Part shown: positions 1-9,390 of the stretch, piece after piece | How positions within the stretch are numbered: position 1 is the stretch's first letter | Layout: every line of letters starts with the position of its first letter | DNA from: Bacteroidota bacterium | Lineage (GTDB): Bacteria > Bacteroidota > Bacteroidia > NS11-12g > UBA9320 | DNA: 64,000 nucleotides | Direction: 5' to 3' | NCBI GenBank assembly: GCA_013359235.1 | Contig: JABWCE010000002.1 | Coordinates: 123,216 to 187,215, forward strand | Notes under the pieces: generated by a model | What the model saw: only the letters and a program-made list of their open reading frames with translations | Databases searched by the model: none | Told to the model about the DNA's origin: nothing | Position numbers and translations under genes: made by a program

Positions 1-915
1 GCTACCTGTAACTTCTTTTGCAACTTTGCAAAGAAGATTTTCTGTAATTTCCATCATCCAATTGTAATCTTTATAGGCTACATAAAGCTCCATTACTGTA
101 AATTCGGGATTATGAGTTCTATCCATTCCTTCGTTTCTAAAATCTTTAGAAAACTCGTAAACTCCTTCAAAACCTCCAATAATAAGTCTTTTTAAATACA
201 GTTCGTTTGCTATTCGCAAGTACAAATCTATGTCAAGAGCATTATGATGAGTTATAAATGGCCTGGCGGCTGCTCCACCGGGTATAGGTTGTAATACAGG
301 GGTTTCTACTTCAAAATACCCTTTTTCATTAAAAAAATCTCGCATTACATTAAATGTTTTGGTTCTTTTAATAAAAATATCTTTTTTTTCACGGTTCACA
401 ATCAAATCAACATATCGCATTCTATAACGCAATTCAGGATCGGAAAACGAATCGAAAACCACACCGTCTTTTTCTTTTGGCAAAGGCAAAGGATTAAGCG
501 ATTTTGATAATAATTTAAAATCTGATACGTGAATGCTAGTTTCGCCGGTTTGTGTCAAAAACACATATCCGTTGATGCCAATTATATCTCCTATGTCAAT
601 TAGCTTTTTAAATACTTCGTTGTAAAGAGTTTTATCTTCGCCCTTGCATATTTCATCTCTGTTTATATACAGTTGAATTCGTCCATAAAAATCCTGAATT
701 ACCGCAAATGAAGCCTTTCCCATAATTCTGATTGACATTACTCTTCCTGCAATTTTTACATTATTAAAATTTTTAATTTCATTGTCAAAATTCTTTATTA
801 TCTCTGTTGTGTTGGTATTTGTTTCAAACAAATCTGCAGGATAAGGCTCTATTCCTATTTCTCTAAGTTTTACTAACTTTTCCCTTCTTTGAATTTGCAA
901 TTCGTTAAGTTCCAT
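1..915 (-). CDS. lysS: lysyl-tRNA synthetase, class II (N-terminal 305 codons; gene runs off the left edge)
   Basis: Charges tRNA-Lys with lysine in the cytoplasm. Read on the minus strand from ATG at 915-913, the frame stays open to base 1, so only the N-terminal 305 codons are present and the rest lies outside the window. Seen: a charged N-terminal helix starting [14 protein letters not shown], an OB-fold anticodon-binding region at about residues 50-150 ([17 protein letters not shown]), then the start of the class II catalytic core with motif-1 type sequence ([12 protein letters not shown]) and motif 2 [14 protein letters not shown] at about 259-272. The family is usually about 500 residues (some Bacteroidota members are longer), so well over half is visible. 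It is divergent from the secreted-protein gene at 1023, with about 107 bases between them. Confidence 0.95.
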   Translation of the reverse strand, partial: MELNELQIQRREKLVKLREIGIEPYPADLFETNTNTTEIIKNFDNEIKNFNNVKIAGRVMSIRIMGKASFAVIQDFYGRIQLYINRDEICKGEDKTLYNEVFKKLIDIGDIIGINGYVFLTQTGETSIHVSDFKLLSKSLNPLPLPKEKDGVVFDSFSDPELRYRMRYVDLIVNREKKDIFIKRTKTFNVMRDFFNEKGYFEVETPVLQPIPGGAAARPFITHHNALDIDLYLRIANELYLKRLIIGGFEGVYEFSKDFRNEGMDRTHNPEFTVMELYVAYKDYNWMMEITENLLCKVAKEVTGS

Positions 916-1022
916 TTTTAAATTTAAAAAGTCTGCGAATATACTACTAAGTAAGCAACTCTTTTATTATTTGCTTTGTCTTTAACATTACAATTTTATG
1001 TATTTTTGATTAAAATTATACT

Positions 1023-4000
1023 TTGCACAGATTAAGTTTAAAAATATTGTTTTTGTTTTTCATTACAGCTAAAGTTTTTTCGCAAGATGATGACTTGTTA
1101 AGATTTATTGAAAACAAAGGGCAGTTTGAAAATAATGTATTGTTCAAAGTTCAAACTAATAATAGCTATATTTTTTTTGAAAGAAATGCCGTGACTTTTA
1201 AAATTTTTAATGAAGAACAATACAGAAAAAATCATAGTCATCCACATAAAACATCTGATGAAAACGGAACAATTTCAGGTCATACTATTAGATATAAATT
1301 TAATAATTCTGGAAAAAATTCATTAATAATTGGAGAAGGTAAATTTATCGAAAAATACAATTATTTTTTAGGAAATGATAAAAGAAAATGGGCTACAGAT
1401 GTAAATGTTTTTTCACAAATAATATATAAAAACATATACGATGGCATTGATCTTAAATTTTTTTCAAAACATGGAAAATTAAAATACGAATGGATAGTAA
1501 ACCCTAAAACAGATGCATCGAAAATAGAAATGGAAATAGAAGGTTGCGATTCGCTTAAAATCATTGAAAAATCATTAGTAATTCATACGTCAATAGGTAA
1601 TATTTATGATAAAAATCTCGAGTGTTGGTGCACAGACTTTGATGCCAAAAATAGTCTTAAATGCAGTTATAAGTTAAATAACAATATTTTAACTTATACA
1701 ATTGACAAAAATGTTGATGATGCACATACTTTAGTTATAGATCCTATTTTAATTTTTTCAACCTACTCTGGTTCAAAGGGAGATAATTTCGGTTTTACTG
1801 CAACTTATGATGAAAAAGGCAATTTGTACGCTGGTGGTATTACAGACAATAAGCATGGCGAATACCCTGTAAGTACAGGCGCTTTTCAAACGATATGCAA
1901 AGGTGGAAAAGCCCGTGAGCCTGTAAACCTAAGTTGCGATATTACTATTAGCAAATACGACTCGTCAGGCAAAAATTTGCTATACGCTACATATATTGGG
2001 GGCAAAGATGATGATTATCCGCATAGCATGGTTGTAAACAGTGATACCGAACTTGTAGTTTTCGGTACTACATATTCAAAAGATTTTCCTATGAATGGAA
2101 ATGGTTTTGATACTACACACAGCAATAAAAATGATACATTTTTTAATACAGATATTATTGTTTTTAAACTTTCAAAAAACGGAAATATTCTTCAGTCATC
2201 AACTTATTTTGGTGGTTTTAATAATGATGGTTTGACTGATAAAGCATTAAAATTTAATTATGCTGATGATTTCAGAGGCGAAGTATTAACTGATAAAAGC
2301 GATAATGTATTTATAGTATCGAGTACAAATTCCAATGATATTCCATTAATGAATGCTCAAAAAACAAAACTTGAAGGACCGGCAGACGGTGTGTGTATTA
2401 AATTTTCTAAAGATTTGAAAAACTTATTATGGTCAACTTATTTTGGCGGAAATGGAAGTGATGGTATTTACAGCCTTGAGTTTGATAAAAATGAAAATAT
2501 ATATATTGCCGGTGGTACTTTCAGCACAAATCTGGTGGCTCATCAAACTGCATTAGATAAAACTGCTAATGGTGATATTGATGGATTTTTGGCAATGTAC
2601 AACAAATCAACTTTTTCGCTTGACAAACTCACTTATTACGGAACTTATAAATACGACCAAATTTATTTTCTTGAAATTGACAAATATGGAAATGTATATG
2701 CTGCAGGGCAAACAGAAGGTGAAATTATCCCATCGAAAGGGGTTTATTGCAACAAAACAAAAACCGGGCAATTTATACTTATTGCAGACGAAAATTTATC
2801 ATTAATAAAAAAACAAACTGTTTTTGGCGCAAGAGAATTTACACCCGAAATATCACCTTCGGCTTTTCTTGTTGATTCGTGTGGCAGCATTTACCTGTCA
2901 GGTTGGGGCTCGGCAATTGTAAGATTAGGAACTACAAAAGGTTTACCTATTACATCAAATGCATTACAAACTACTACTGATAATCAAGATTTTTATCTTG
3001 CAGTTTTTGGAAAAAACTTAAGTTCACTCCTATATGCAACATACTTTGGCGGAAACCAATCGGGTGACCATGTTGACGGAGGTACAAGCCGTTTTGACAA
3101 AAGAGGTGTAATTTATCAATCGGTTTGTTCAAGTTGCCCTTCACAAGGAGGTGCAACATTAAACGATTTTCCTACAACCCCAAATGCAGCATTTCCAAAA
3201 AACATTAGCTGGCGGTGCAGTAATGCAGCATTTAAAATAGACTTTCAGATAAATAATTTGGTAAAAGCTGAATTTTTGCCCGATACCATTGCCTGTGGAC
3301 CTGCCGAAATTCAGTTTGTAAACAGAAGTACCGGCAATGGTAGATATATCTGGGATTTTGGTGATAGTAAAATATCTAGCGATATAAATCCTTTACATAC
3401 CTTTGAAAAACCAGGAATTTATACCATTCAACTCATTGCTATTGATTCAAACACCTGCAATAATACCGATACTGCAACAAAAAATTTAATTGTGAAAAAG
3501 AAAAGCAAAGCAGATTTTGAAATAAAAACTTTTGAATGTACAAGTAAAATTGAAATAATAAACAAAAGCAACAGTCATAAAACTTCAGATTGGGATTTTG
3601 GCGACGGAAACGATTTTGCAGGTGAAAATCCCCGATTTCATGAGTATAAATCACCGGGTACATACAAAATTCAATTAATAACTGATAAATTAGAACTTTG
3701 TCCTGACTCAATGCTTCTAAATATTGAAATTAATGGCACCCCCGAAGATAAAATAAAACTTGTAAATGTTTTTACACCGGATGGAGATGGTAAAAACGAT
3801 TGTTTTCATTTTGGAGGAGGTTTAAACGAGTGTTCAGAAATTGAACTTACAATCTTTGACCGTTGGGGTTTAAAGGTATTTGAAACTAAAGATTTTAACG
3901 AATGTTGGAATGGAAAAATATTGAACAAAGGTAAACAATGCCCCGAAGGAACATATTTTTACATTTTAAAATACAAAGGAAAATTGCCACAAATGAACAA

Positions 4001-4043
4001 ATACACCGAAGGAACAGTAACTTTAATAAGAAATGGGAATTAA
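1023..4043 (+). CDS. secreted SBBP-propeller/PKD protein with gliding-motility-type C-terminal domain
   Basis: Predicted T9SS-exported surface or extracellular protein of unknown ligand. Domains in order (approximate): signal peptide 1-21 ending KVFSQ; DUF7948-like N-terminal region 25-245 (starts FIENKGQFENNV); SBBP-type propeller 245-730 with recurring blades such as LLYATYIGGKDDDYPHS and SSTYFGG; two PKD domains 745-905 (YIWDFGDS, SDWDFGDG); and a CHU_C-type C-terminal domain from about 915 (FTPDGDGKNDCF, DRWGLKVFET). The last is the sorting-type domain typical of T9SS cargo. The start is uncertain: TTG at 1023 gives a good signal peptide with basic residues, but it lies inside a promoter-like ACTTTGCAC string. 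The only in-frame alternatives are ATA 1044 or TTG 1047, which would leave a signal peptide without a basic n-region. No upstream in-frame start exists, because TAA is at 1011. Confidence 0.85.
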   Translation: MHRLSLKILFLFFITAKVFSQDDDLLRFIENKGQFENNVLFKVQTNNSYIFFERNAVTFKIFNEEQYRKNHSHPHKTSDENGTISGHTIRYKFNNSGKNSLIIGEGKFIEKYNYFLGNDKRKWATDVNVFSQIIYKNIYDGIDLKFFSKHGKLKYEWIVNPKTDASKIEMEIEGCDSLKIIEKSLVIHTSIGNIYDKNLECWCTDFDAKNSLKCSYKLNNNILTYTIDKNVDDAHTLVIDPILIFSTYSGSKGDNFGFTATYDEKGNLYAGGITDNKHGEYPVSTGAFQTICKGGKAREPVNLSCDITISKYDSSGKNLLYATYIGGKDDDYPHSMVVNSDTELVVFGTTYSKDFPMNGNGFDTTHSNKNDTFFNTDIIVFKLSKNGNILQSSTYFGGFNNDGLTDKALKFNYADDFRGEVLTDKSDNVFIVSSTNSNDIPLMNAQKTKLEGPADGVCIKFSKDLKNLLWSTYFGGNGSDGIYSLEFDKNENIYIAGGTFSTNLVAHQTALDKTANGDIDGFLAMYNKSTFSLDKLTYYGTYKYDQIYFLEIDKYGNVYAAGQTEGEIIPSKGVYCNKTKTGQFILIADENLSLIKKQTVFGAREFTPEISPSAFLVDSCGSIYLSGWGSAIVRLGTTKGLPITSNALQTTTDNQDFYLAVFGKNLSSLLYATYFGGNQSGDHVDGGTSRFDKRGVIYQSVCSSCPSQGGATLNDFPTTPNAAFPKNISWRCSNAAFKIDFQINNLVKAEFLPDTIACGPAEIQFVNRSTGNGRYIWDFGDSKISSDINPLHTFEKPGIYTIQLIAIDSNTCNNTDTATKNLIVKKKSKADFEIKTFECTSKIEIINKSNSHKTSDWDFGDGNDFAGENPRFHEYKSPGTYKIQLITDKLELCPDSMLLNIEINGTPEDKIKLVNVFTPDGDGKNDCFHFGGGLNECSEIELTIFDRWGLKVFETKDFNECWNGKILNKGKQCPEGTYFYILKYKGKLPQMNKYTEGTVTLIRNGN

Positions 4044-4158
4044 TTTAAAAGTATAAGATTCTTATATAAAACTCATTTGTATTAAGAAATAGCGTTTTTT
4101 AAACAATACAATTTTAGTTTTGTTTATTTTACAAAAAAATTTCACAATCTGATTTTCA

Positions 4159-4809
4159 ATGAAAATAATATTTAATCCAAAAGTAGATAAATACATTATT
4201 GACGGATGTATGCGATGCAAATACGGAGCTACGCCACAGTGTAAAATAAATAATTGGCGTGAAGAAATTGAAATGCTAAGACAAATAGTATTAGATACGG
4301 GCTTGAAAGAAGAAATTAAATGGAGTGTTCCGGTTTATACATACAATGGTAAAAATATAGTTATTGTAAATGTGCTAAAAAACTCTGCAAACATAGGTTT
4401 TTTCAAAGGTGCATTGTTAAAAGACATTCATAAAATTCTTCAGCAACAAGGCAATATACAATCAGCAAGGCTTATAAAATTTACCCAAACAGCCGAAATT
4501 GAAAATTTGAAAGAGATATTAAAATCGTATATAAAAGAAGCAATATCTATTGAAAAAAGTGGGCAGAAATTTGAATTTAAAAAAAATCCGGAACCTATAC
4601 CCGATGAATTGAAAAATGTATTTGAAAATGACTTAGAATACAAAAGAGCTTTTAATGAATTGACACCCGGGCGACAAAGAAGTTTTATAATTCATTTTTC
4701 GCAACCTAAACAAGAAAAAACCAAATACGAACGTATCGAAAAATGCAGAAATCAAATAATGAACGGTTTGGGATTTAACGAAAGAAAGAAAATTAAATGT
4801 GAAAGTTAA
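4159..4809 (+). CDS. DUF1801/YdeI-family protein
   Basis: 216-residue cytoplasmic protein of the YdeI/OmpD-associated, DUF1801-like family. Seen: the family core WREEIEMLRQIVLDTGLKEE followed by KWSVPVYTYNGKNIVIV and an FFKGALLKD segment, then a C-terminal helical part with LTPGRQRSFIIHFSQPKQEK, which resembles the bacteriocin-protection YdeI C-terminus. The N-terminus has three cysteines (CMRCKYGATPQC) that could bind metal; I have no family knowledge that they do. The biochemical function of the family is not established. The gene is transcribed alone and converges with the LytTR regulator. The two stop codons overlap in a shared TTAA at 4806-4809, leaving no room for a terminator between them. 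Confidence 0.8.
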   Translation: MKIIFNPKVDKYIIDGCMRCKYGATPQCKINNWREEIEMLRQIVLDTGLKEEIKWSVPVYTYNGKNIVIVNVLKNSANIGFFKGALLKDIHKILQQQGNIQSARLIKFTQTAEIENLKEILKSYIKEAISIEKSGQKFEFKKNPEPIPDELKNVFENDLEYKRAFNELTPGRQRSFIIHFSQPKQEKTKYERIEKCRNQIMNGLGFNERKKIKCES

Positions 4810-5540
4810 ATTATGTTTATAGCTTTCAAAATCAAATTAATTTCTTCTTGTTCTAACTTTAATTCTGCTCCCGACAAAAATACGAGTTTGTTTCGTTGAG
4901 TTTTGTTTATTTCAAGATTCGAAATATTTATAAAAAATAAACCAGAAGCATTTTTAAATGAATTGCTTTCAAGCACATTTGCCATTGTTTCGAATGATTT
5001 GTTTGTGACAAGAGTTGAAAAATCACTGAATTTTATACAAGTTCCTTGTGTGCATTTTTCAATATAATCAATTTGTGCTGGCGATATAAAAGTTAATCCC
5101 TTTTCTGTAGTTACCGGTATTTTGGTAAATTTGCTCTGAAGCAAATGCCTTGCAATTTCTATGGCTTCGTCAGATTGATTTTTACTTTCTGAAATTTTGC
5201 TTATGGTTTTTTCAAATTCTTCAATATCAATAGGCTTAAACAAAACATTTATCCCCGAATATTGAAGAGCTTTTACAGTATATTCGTCATAAGCTGTAAT
5301 AAAAATTATATCAAAATCTATTTTATCCAAAAGTCTTAAAATTTGAAACGAATCGCCTTCTTTAAGTGTTATATCCAAAAAAGCCAAGTCGGGTTTTGTC
5401 TCTTTTATTACTTTTACACCCGCAACTATATCGCTAGCTGTACCACTTATCACTAATTTATCATCAAAAAACTGCTCTACAATGGCTTTAAGTACTTCGA
5501 TGCTTTTTACTTCATCATCAACAATCACTGCTCTTCTCAT
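4806..5540 (-). CDS. LytTR-type response regulator with divergent DNA-binding domain
   Basis: Response regulator, last gene of the six-gene minus-strand operon. The receiver domain (1-120) is complete: acidic pair D8/D9, phospho-acceptor D56 in LAFLDITLK, T82 in FITAYDEY and K102 in LFKPID. The C-terminal half (about 140-244) has the layout of a LytTR domain: a KGLTFISPAQIDYIEKCTQG strand region, then FKNASGLFFINISNLEINK. However, the usual RxHxS(Y/F)IVN core is replaced by KNASGLFFINIS, and the SRR motif after the turn is replaced by LKLEQEE. Key basic contacts are therefore missing, and DNA binding in the usual mode is doubtful. Its ATG overlaps the stop of the kinase gene by four bases, so it is probably translationally coupled and is the kinase's most direct partner. 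Confidence 0.85.
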   Translation of the reverse strand: MRRAVIVDDEVKSIEVLKAIVEQFFDDKLVISGTASDIVAGVKVIKETKPDLAFLDITLKEGDSFQILRLLDKIDFDIIFITAYDEYTVKALQYSGINVLFKPIDIEEFEKTISKISESKNQSDEAIEIARHLLQSKFTKIPVTTEKGLTFISPAQIDYIEKCTQGTCIKFSDFSTLVTNKSFETMANVLESNSFKNASGLFFINISNLEINKTQRNKLVFLSGAELKLEQEEINLILKAINII

Positions 5541-8500
5541 TTTTTCTCTTCATTGTTTTTTGTAATTAACGGAAGGCAAATTTCAACCCTTGTGCCCGAT
5601 GGTTCATTGTTTTCATCATAAAGGTCTATCACTTTTGGTCCCATTCCCTTTGTAGTTTCAATATTTAAAATTGTAAGACGGTCTTTTGTAAGATTCATTG
5701 CTGTACTTTCATGGTGTTTTAGCCGTGCCTTATTCAACTCAAATGATTTTTTTCTGCCAATACCGTTATCAGTAATTATAAATTTTAAAATTTTACTTTC
5801 CTGCATTATTTCAATCGCAAGATTTCGGTTTCCGCTCTTGGGTAAAAGCCCATGGATAATGGCATTTTCAACGTAAGGCTGAAGAACCATTGCCGGCAAA
5901 AATGTTTTTTCTGTTTCAATTTTTTCATCGGTTTTTATATTCCATTCAAGGGTGTTATCCATTCTCAAATTTTCAAGTTCGAGATAAATTTTCAACCACT
6001 CTGATTCTGCTTTAAGGCTTATGAGCTTGTAATTTGAATTTTGTAAAATCATTCTCATCAAACTGCTGAATTTTGTAAGATAATTGTATGCCTCTTTAGG
6101 TTCTTTTTTTAAAATATAGTATTGAATACTGTTTAGCGAATTGAATATAAAATGAGGATTCATCTGGCTTCGCAATGCTTTTAGTTCCATTTCGGCTAAT
6201 TTGCTTTTATAACTTTGGTCAATAATTCCTGTTCGCCATTTAATTATAAAATATATAGAAATAACTAACGATATTACTACAAGCGAATAAAACCACCATG
6301 TTTGCCAGAATGGAGGTTCAATTATTATTTTAATTTTTGCAATGTTGCTTGACCCCTGTGGCTCTGATAGTGATTTTACTTTAAAAAAATAATTTCCGGG
6401 TGTGAGTTTTGTGTAATATGCTGTTGTACGGTTTCCGGCATTTATCCAATTATCGTCATAGCCATCAAGCTTATATGCGTATAGGTTTGTATTAGTTGAA
6501 ATAAAGTTTAACGTTGCAAATTCGAACGAAATTAAATTGTCGTTATAGTTTAGTTCAATATATGGCTCACCATTTTTGGTGGATAAAACGGGCAGTTCTA
6601 CTCCAATTTTTTTAATACTGGTAATTTTTGTAATTGAATTTACAACCTTATCAGATAAATTGGCGGGATTGAAGTAATTAAAACCATTGACACCTCCAAA
6701 ATAAAACAGTCCGGTACGGGCTTTGCAAAAGGCGCCTTCGTTAAATTCATAACTTTGAATGTAGTTTTTTAAGCCATAATTTTTAATTTCTCCTGTTTTT
6801 TTATTAAAACTTGAAATTCCTCTGTTTGTTGATAGCCAAATTGTTTCATTGTATTTTAAAATTCCGTAAACCGAATTATTGCTCAAACCATTTTTTTCGC
6901 TTATATTTCGGTATTTAAAATTTTTTGTATTTACTATAAAAATTCCACTGCCATAAGTTCCCAAAATCAACGAGTCGTCATCTGTTTTTAAAATACTCAT
7001 TGCATAGTTTTTATCAGGTTTTTGAGTTGATGAATTACGCAATTCAACCAATTTAAAACTTTCGGTTTTCTTGTCAAAAATTTGTAAACCGCCTCTAAAA
7101 CAAGCTATATATAGTTTTTTAAAATCTTTTGATTCTTCTATTTGATAAACCGTATTGTTGTTGGGTATTTCTTCGAAAGCCCTATATACCTTGAATTTGT
7201 TGGTTTTTCTATTGTACAGATTCAAACCATTGGCAGTTCCTATCCAAAAGTTTGCTTCACTGTCTTCAAAAATACATCTTATGGTATTATTACTTATTTC
7301 AAAACCTTTTTCACCTTTTACATGTTTAAATTTACCCGTTTTAGGATAAAACTTAAACAAGCCAGCATCGCGTGTACCTATCCAATACTGTCCTTTTCTG
7401 TCTTTTAAAATGGTTCGCACCATTTTGGTTTCAATTATTCCGTCTTTCACAAGCGTATAGGCTGTAATTTTTTCGTTTTTGGGGTTAAAATTTATAATTC
7501 CGGAACTTAAAGTACCAAGCCATATACTGCTGTCAGTATCTTCATAAATGTTGTAAACATTATTGTTTAGCAAAGTATCTTTCCATTTGAAATCTCTGAA
7601 AAGATTAAATTTTTTAAGTCTTTTATCAAACCTGCTTAATCCGTTTATAGTACCTATCCAAAGAGAACCGAATTTATCAATTATCCCTGTTTGAGTATTG
7701 TTGTCAACCAAACTTTCGGGATTTTGCGGATTGTTTGTGTATAGGATTTTCTCACCATCTTTTAATTTAATTACTCCGCCCAAAGTGCCTACCCATATCG
7801 AATTATCATTGCTGTTTTTTAACAAAAAAGTTATAAATCTCGTACCTTTTGATTTGGGTAAAATTACTTTGCATGCCGAATCTTCGCCTCGTATGTACTG
7901 GTATAGCCCCTTGCCGTAAGTGCCTATTAATATTTTATGTGGTTCGGGAGTTAAAACAGTTGTAAATGCTTGCTCTGAAATATTATTTAAATTATTTAAA
8001 AATTTTACAGTTGATGTTCCTGTATTATATTCGGCAAGTCCGTTTGAAGTACAAATAAGAAATTTACCTGTATAAATGTCTTTATAAATACATTTGATAT
8101 TATTGCTTTTTAATGTAGAATTTGATGAATTAATTATTGAGTATTTTTTTGTTGTAGTATCATATTTTATTAAGCCCGTTTCTTCAACACCAATAAGGTA
8201 TGAACCTTTTTCGTCTTCGGCTATGCAGGTAATAGGTTTTACTAATTCTTTTGAATTTTGAGTTTTAAAAAAATCAATTTTTCTGAAAGTAGAGTATTGT
8301 TTATTCAAAATACATACTTCGCCATTGTACAAACCAATTAGAAGATTTGATTTGCCATCTTCAAAAATACAGGTTATGTAATTGTCGGGTAATGAATTTT
8401 TGATGTTTGGCTCATTTCTGTAAATTTTAAAATTATATCCATCGTACCTATGTAACCCATCGGCAGTAGCTATCCAAATAAAACCGTCTTTACTGTGAAC

Positions 8501-8632
8501 AATGCCGTTTATAGTGCCTTGACCCAGTCCATTTTCAATTGTTAAATTGTTAAATTTTATCAGATTTTTTTGTGCATTAGCACAATATATTATTAGCAAA
8601 GCAAATAATACATAAATAAATCTGACTTTCAT
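5537..8632 (-). CDS. propeller-type LytS-like sensor histidine kinase
   Basis: Membrane sensor kinase, 1,031 residues. A signal peptide (1-20, ending CANAQ) is followed by a large periplasmic region of two-component-regulator propeller repeats (about 25-690; repeated IWIGT / LGTYGSGIF / FEDS patterns), a Y_Y_Y domain (about 695-765, ending LTPGNYFFKVKS), one membrane helix (about 779-799) and a His_kinase/HATPase core. Catalytic motifs are intact: NPHFIFN with phospho-acceptor H827, N-box VENAIIHG with N923, and DNGIGR from about 955. Unlike hybrid SusR/HTCS-type proteins it has no fused regulator. Instead it overlaps one LytTR-type regulator by 4 bases downstream and sits 14 bases after another upstream. 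The ligand is unknown; in relatives the propeller reads an extracellular signal. Confidence 0.95.
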   Translation of the reverse strand: MKVRFIYVLFALLIIYCANAQKNLIKFNNLTIENGLGQGTINGIVHSKDGFIWIATADGLHRYDGYNFKIYRNEPNIKNSLPDNYITCIFEDGKSNLLIGLYNGEVCILNKQYSTFRKIDFFKTQNSKELVKPITCIAEDEKGSYLIGVEETGLIKYDTTTKKYSIINSSNSTLKSNNIKCIYKDIYTGKFLICTSNGLAEYNTGTSTVKFLNNLNNISEQAFTTVLTPEPHKILIGTYGKGLYQYIRGEDSACKVILPKSKGTRFITFLLKNSNDNSIWVGTLGGVIKLKDGEKILYTNNPQNPESLVDNNTQTGIIDKFGSLWIGTINGLSRFDKRLKKFNLFRDFKWKDTLLNNNVYNIYEDTDSSIWLGTLSSGIINFNPKNEKITAYTLVKDGIIETKMVRTILKDRKGQYWIGTRDAGLFKFYPKTGKFKHVKGEKGFEISNNTIRCIFEDSEANFWIGTANGLNLYNRKTNKFKVYRAFEEIPNNNTVYQIEESKDFKKLYIACFRGGLQIFDKKTESFKLVELRNSSTQKPDKNYAMSILKTDDDSLILGTYGSGIFIVNTKNFKYRNISEKNGLSNNSVYGILKYNETIWLSTNRGISSFNKKTGEIKNYGLKNYIQSYEFNEGAFCKARTGLFYFGGVNGFNYFNPANLSDKVVNSITKITSIKKIGVELPVLSTKNGEPYIELNYNDNLISFEFATLNFISTNTNLYAYKLDGYDDNWINAGNRTTAYYTKLTPGNYFFKVKSLSEPQGSSNIAKIKIIIEPPFWQTWWFYSLVVISLVISIYFIIKWRTGIIDQSYKSKLAEMELKALRSQMNPHFIFNSLNSIQYYILKKEPKEAYNYLTKFSSLMRMILQNSNYKLISLKAESEWLKIYLELENLRMDNTLEWNIKTDEKIETEKTFLPAMVLQPYVENAIIHGLLPKSGNRNLAIEIMQESKILKFIITDNGIGRKKSFELNKARLKHHESTAMNLTKDRLTILNIETTKGMGPKVIDLYDENNEPSGTRVEICLPLITKNNEEKK

Positions 8633-8646
8633 TTTTTATTAGTTTT

Positions 8647-9387
8647 CTAATATTGGGCAAGGGCTTTCACAAAGCTTTCTTTTCGGCGTTTTGATACATC
8701 AATTTTATCTCCATTGGTCATTAGTGTATAACAACCATTGTTTTTTACAAATTTTTTAATTTCTGCTAAGTTTACAATGTACGATTTGTGTGAACGAAAA
8801 AATTCTTTGCCACAAATCAAGTTCTCATATTCTTTAAGATTTTTTGATGCAATTATTTTTTCACCGGTTTTCAAAATAAAAAAAGTATAAGCTCCATCAC
8901 CTCGGCAGTATATAATATTTGCAAGTTTTATAAAAATCAAACCTTCGAGTGTGCTTATTGCAATTTGAGGTTGATGTTTTGTACTGTTGATTTGGCTCAC
9001 AAAAGTTTCAAGTTTTTTGTTTCCCAAACCTTTTTTAATTTCTACTTTTTTTACTGCCTCTATTAGTTCATTGTGGTCTATTGGTTTTAGCAAATAATCA
9101 ATGGCACTTGCTTTTATAGCTTTAATTGCATACTCGGGATGGGCAGTGGTAAAAATTACTTCAAAATTTGCAGGTTTTGTTTCTTCTATCAACGAAAAAC
9201 CGTCTTTTTCGGGCATTTCTACATCCAAAAAAACTATATCGGGTTTGTATTTATTTATTTGCTCAATAGCTGTTTTTACCGATTCTGCTTTGCCGAGAAT
9301 TTTTACTTCGGGCAGGTATTCGCCCAAAAGCATTGATAAACTTTCTCGTCCGGCTATTTCATCATCAACTATAATTGCACTTGCCAT
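8647..9387 (-). CDS. LytTR-family response regulator (canonical)
   Basis: DNA-binding response regulator of the LytR/AlgR type, 246 residues. Receiver domain 1-120: D8/D9, phospho-acceptor D55 in IVFLDVEMPEKDG, T80/T81 in FTTAHPEY and K101 in YLLKPID. LytTR domain about 140-246: ISTLEGLIFIKLANIIYCRGDG, then the canonical FFRSHKSYIVNLAEIKKF and a C-terminal MTNGDKIDVSKRRKESF. All the usual DNA-contact signatures are present, in contrast to the second regulator of this operon at 4806-5540. It lies 3 bases after the SIMPL gene and 14 bases before the sensor kinase, which places it in the same transcript. It is likely the transcriptional output of the system; targets cannot be read from the window. 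Confidence 0.95.
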   Translation of the reverse strand: MASAIIVDDEIAGRESLSMLLGEYLPEVKILGKAESVKTAIEQINKYKPDIVFLDVEMPEKDGFSLIEETKPANFEVIFTTAHPEYAIKAIKASAIDYLLKPIDHNELIEAVKKVEIKKGLGNKKLETFVSQINSTKHQPQIAISTLEGLIFIKLANIIYCRGDGAYTFFILKTGEKIIASKNLKEYENLICGKEFFRSHKSYIVNLAEIKKFVKNNGCYTLMTNGDKIDVSKRRKESFVKALAQY

Positions 9388-9390
9388 AAA

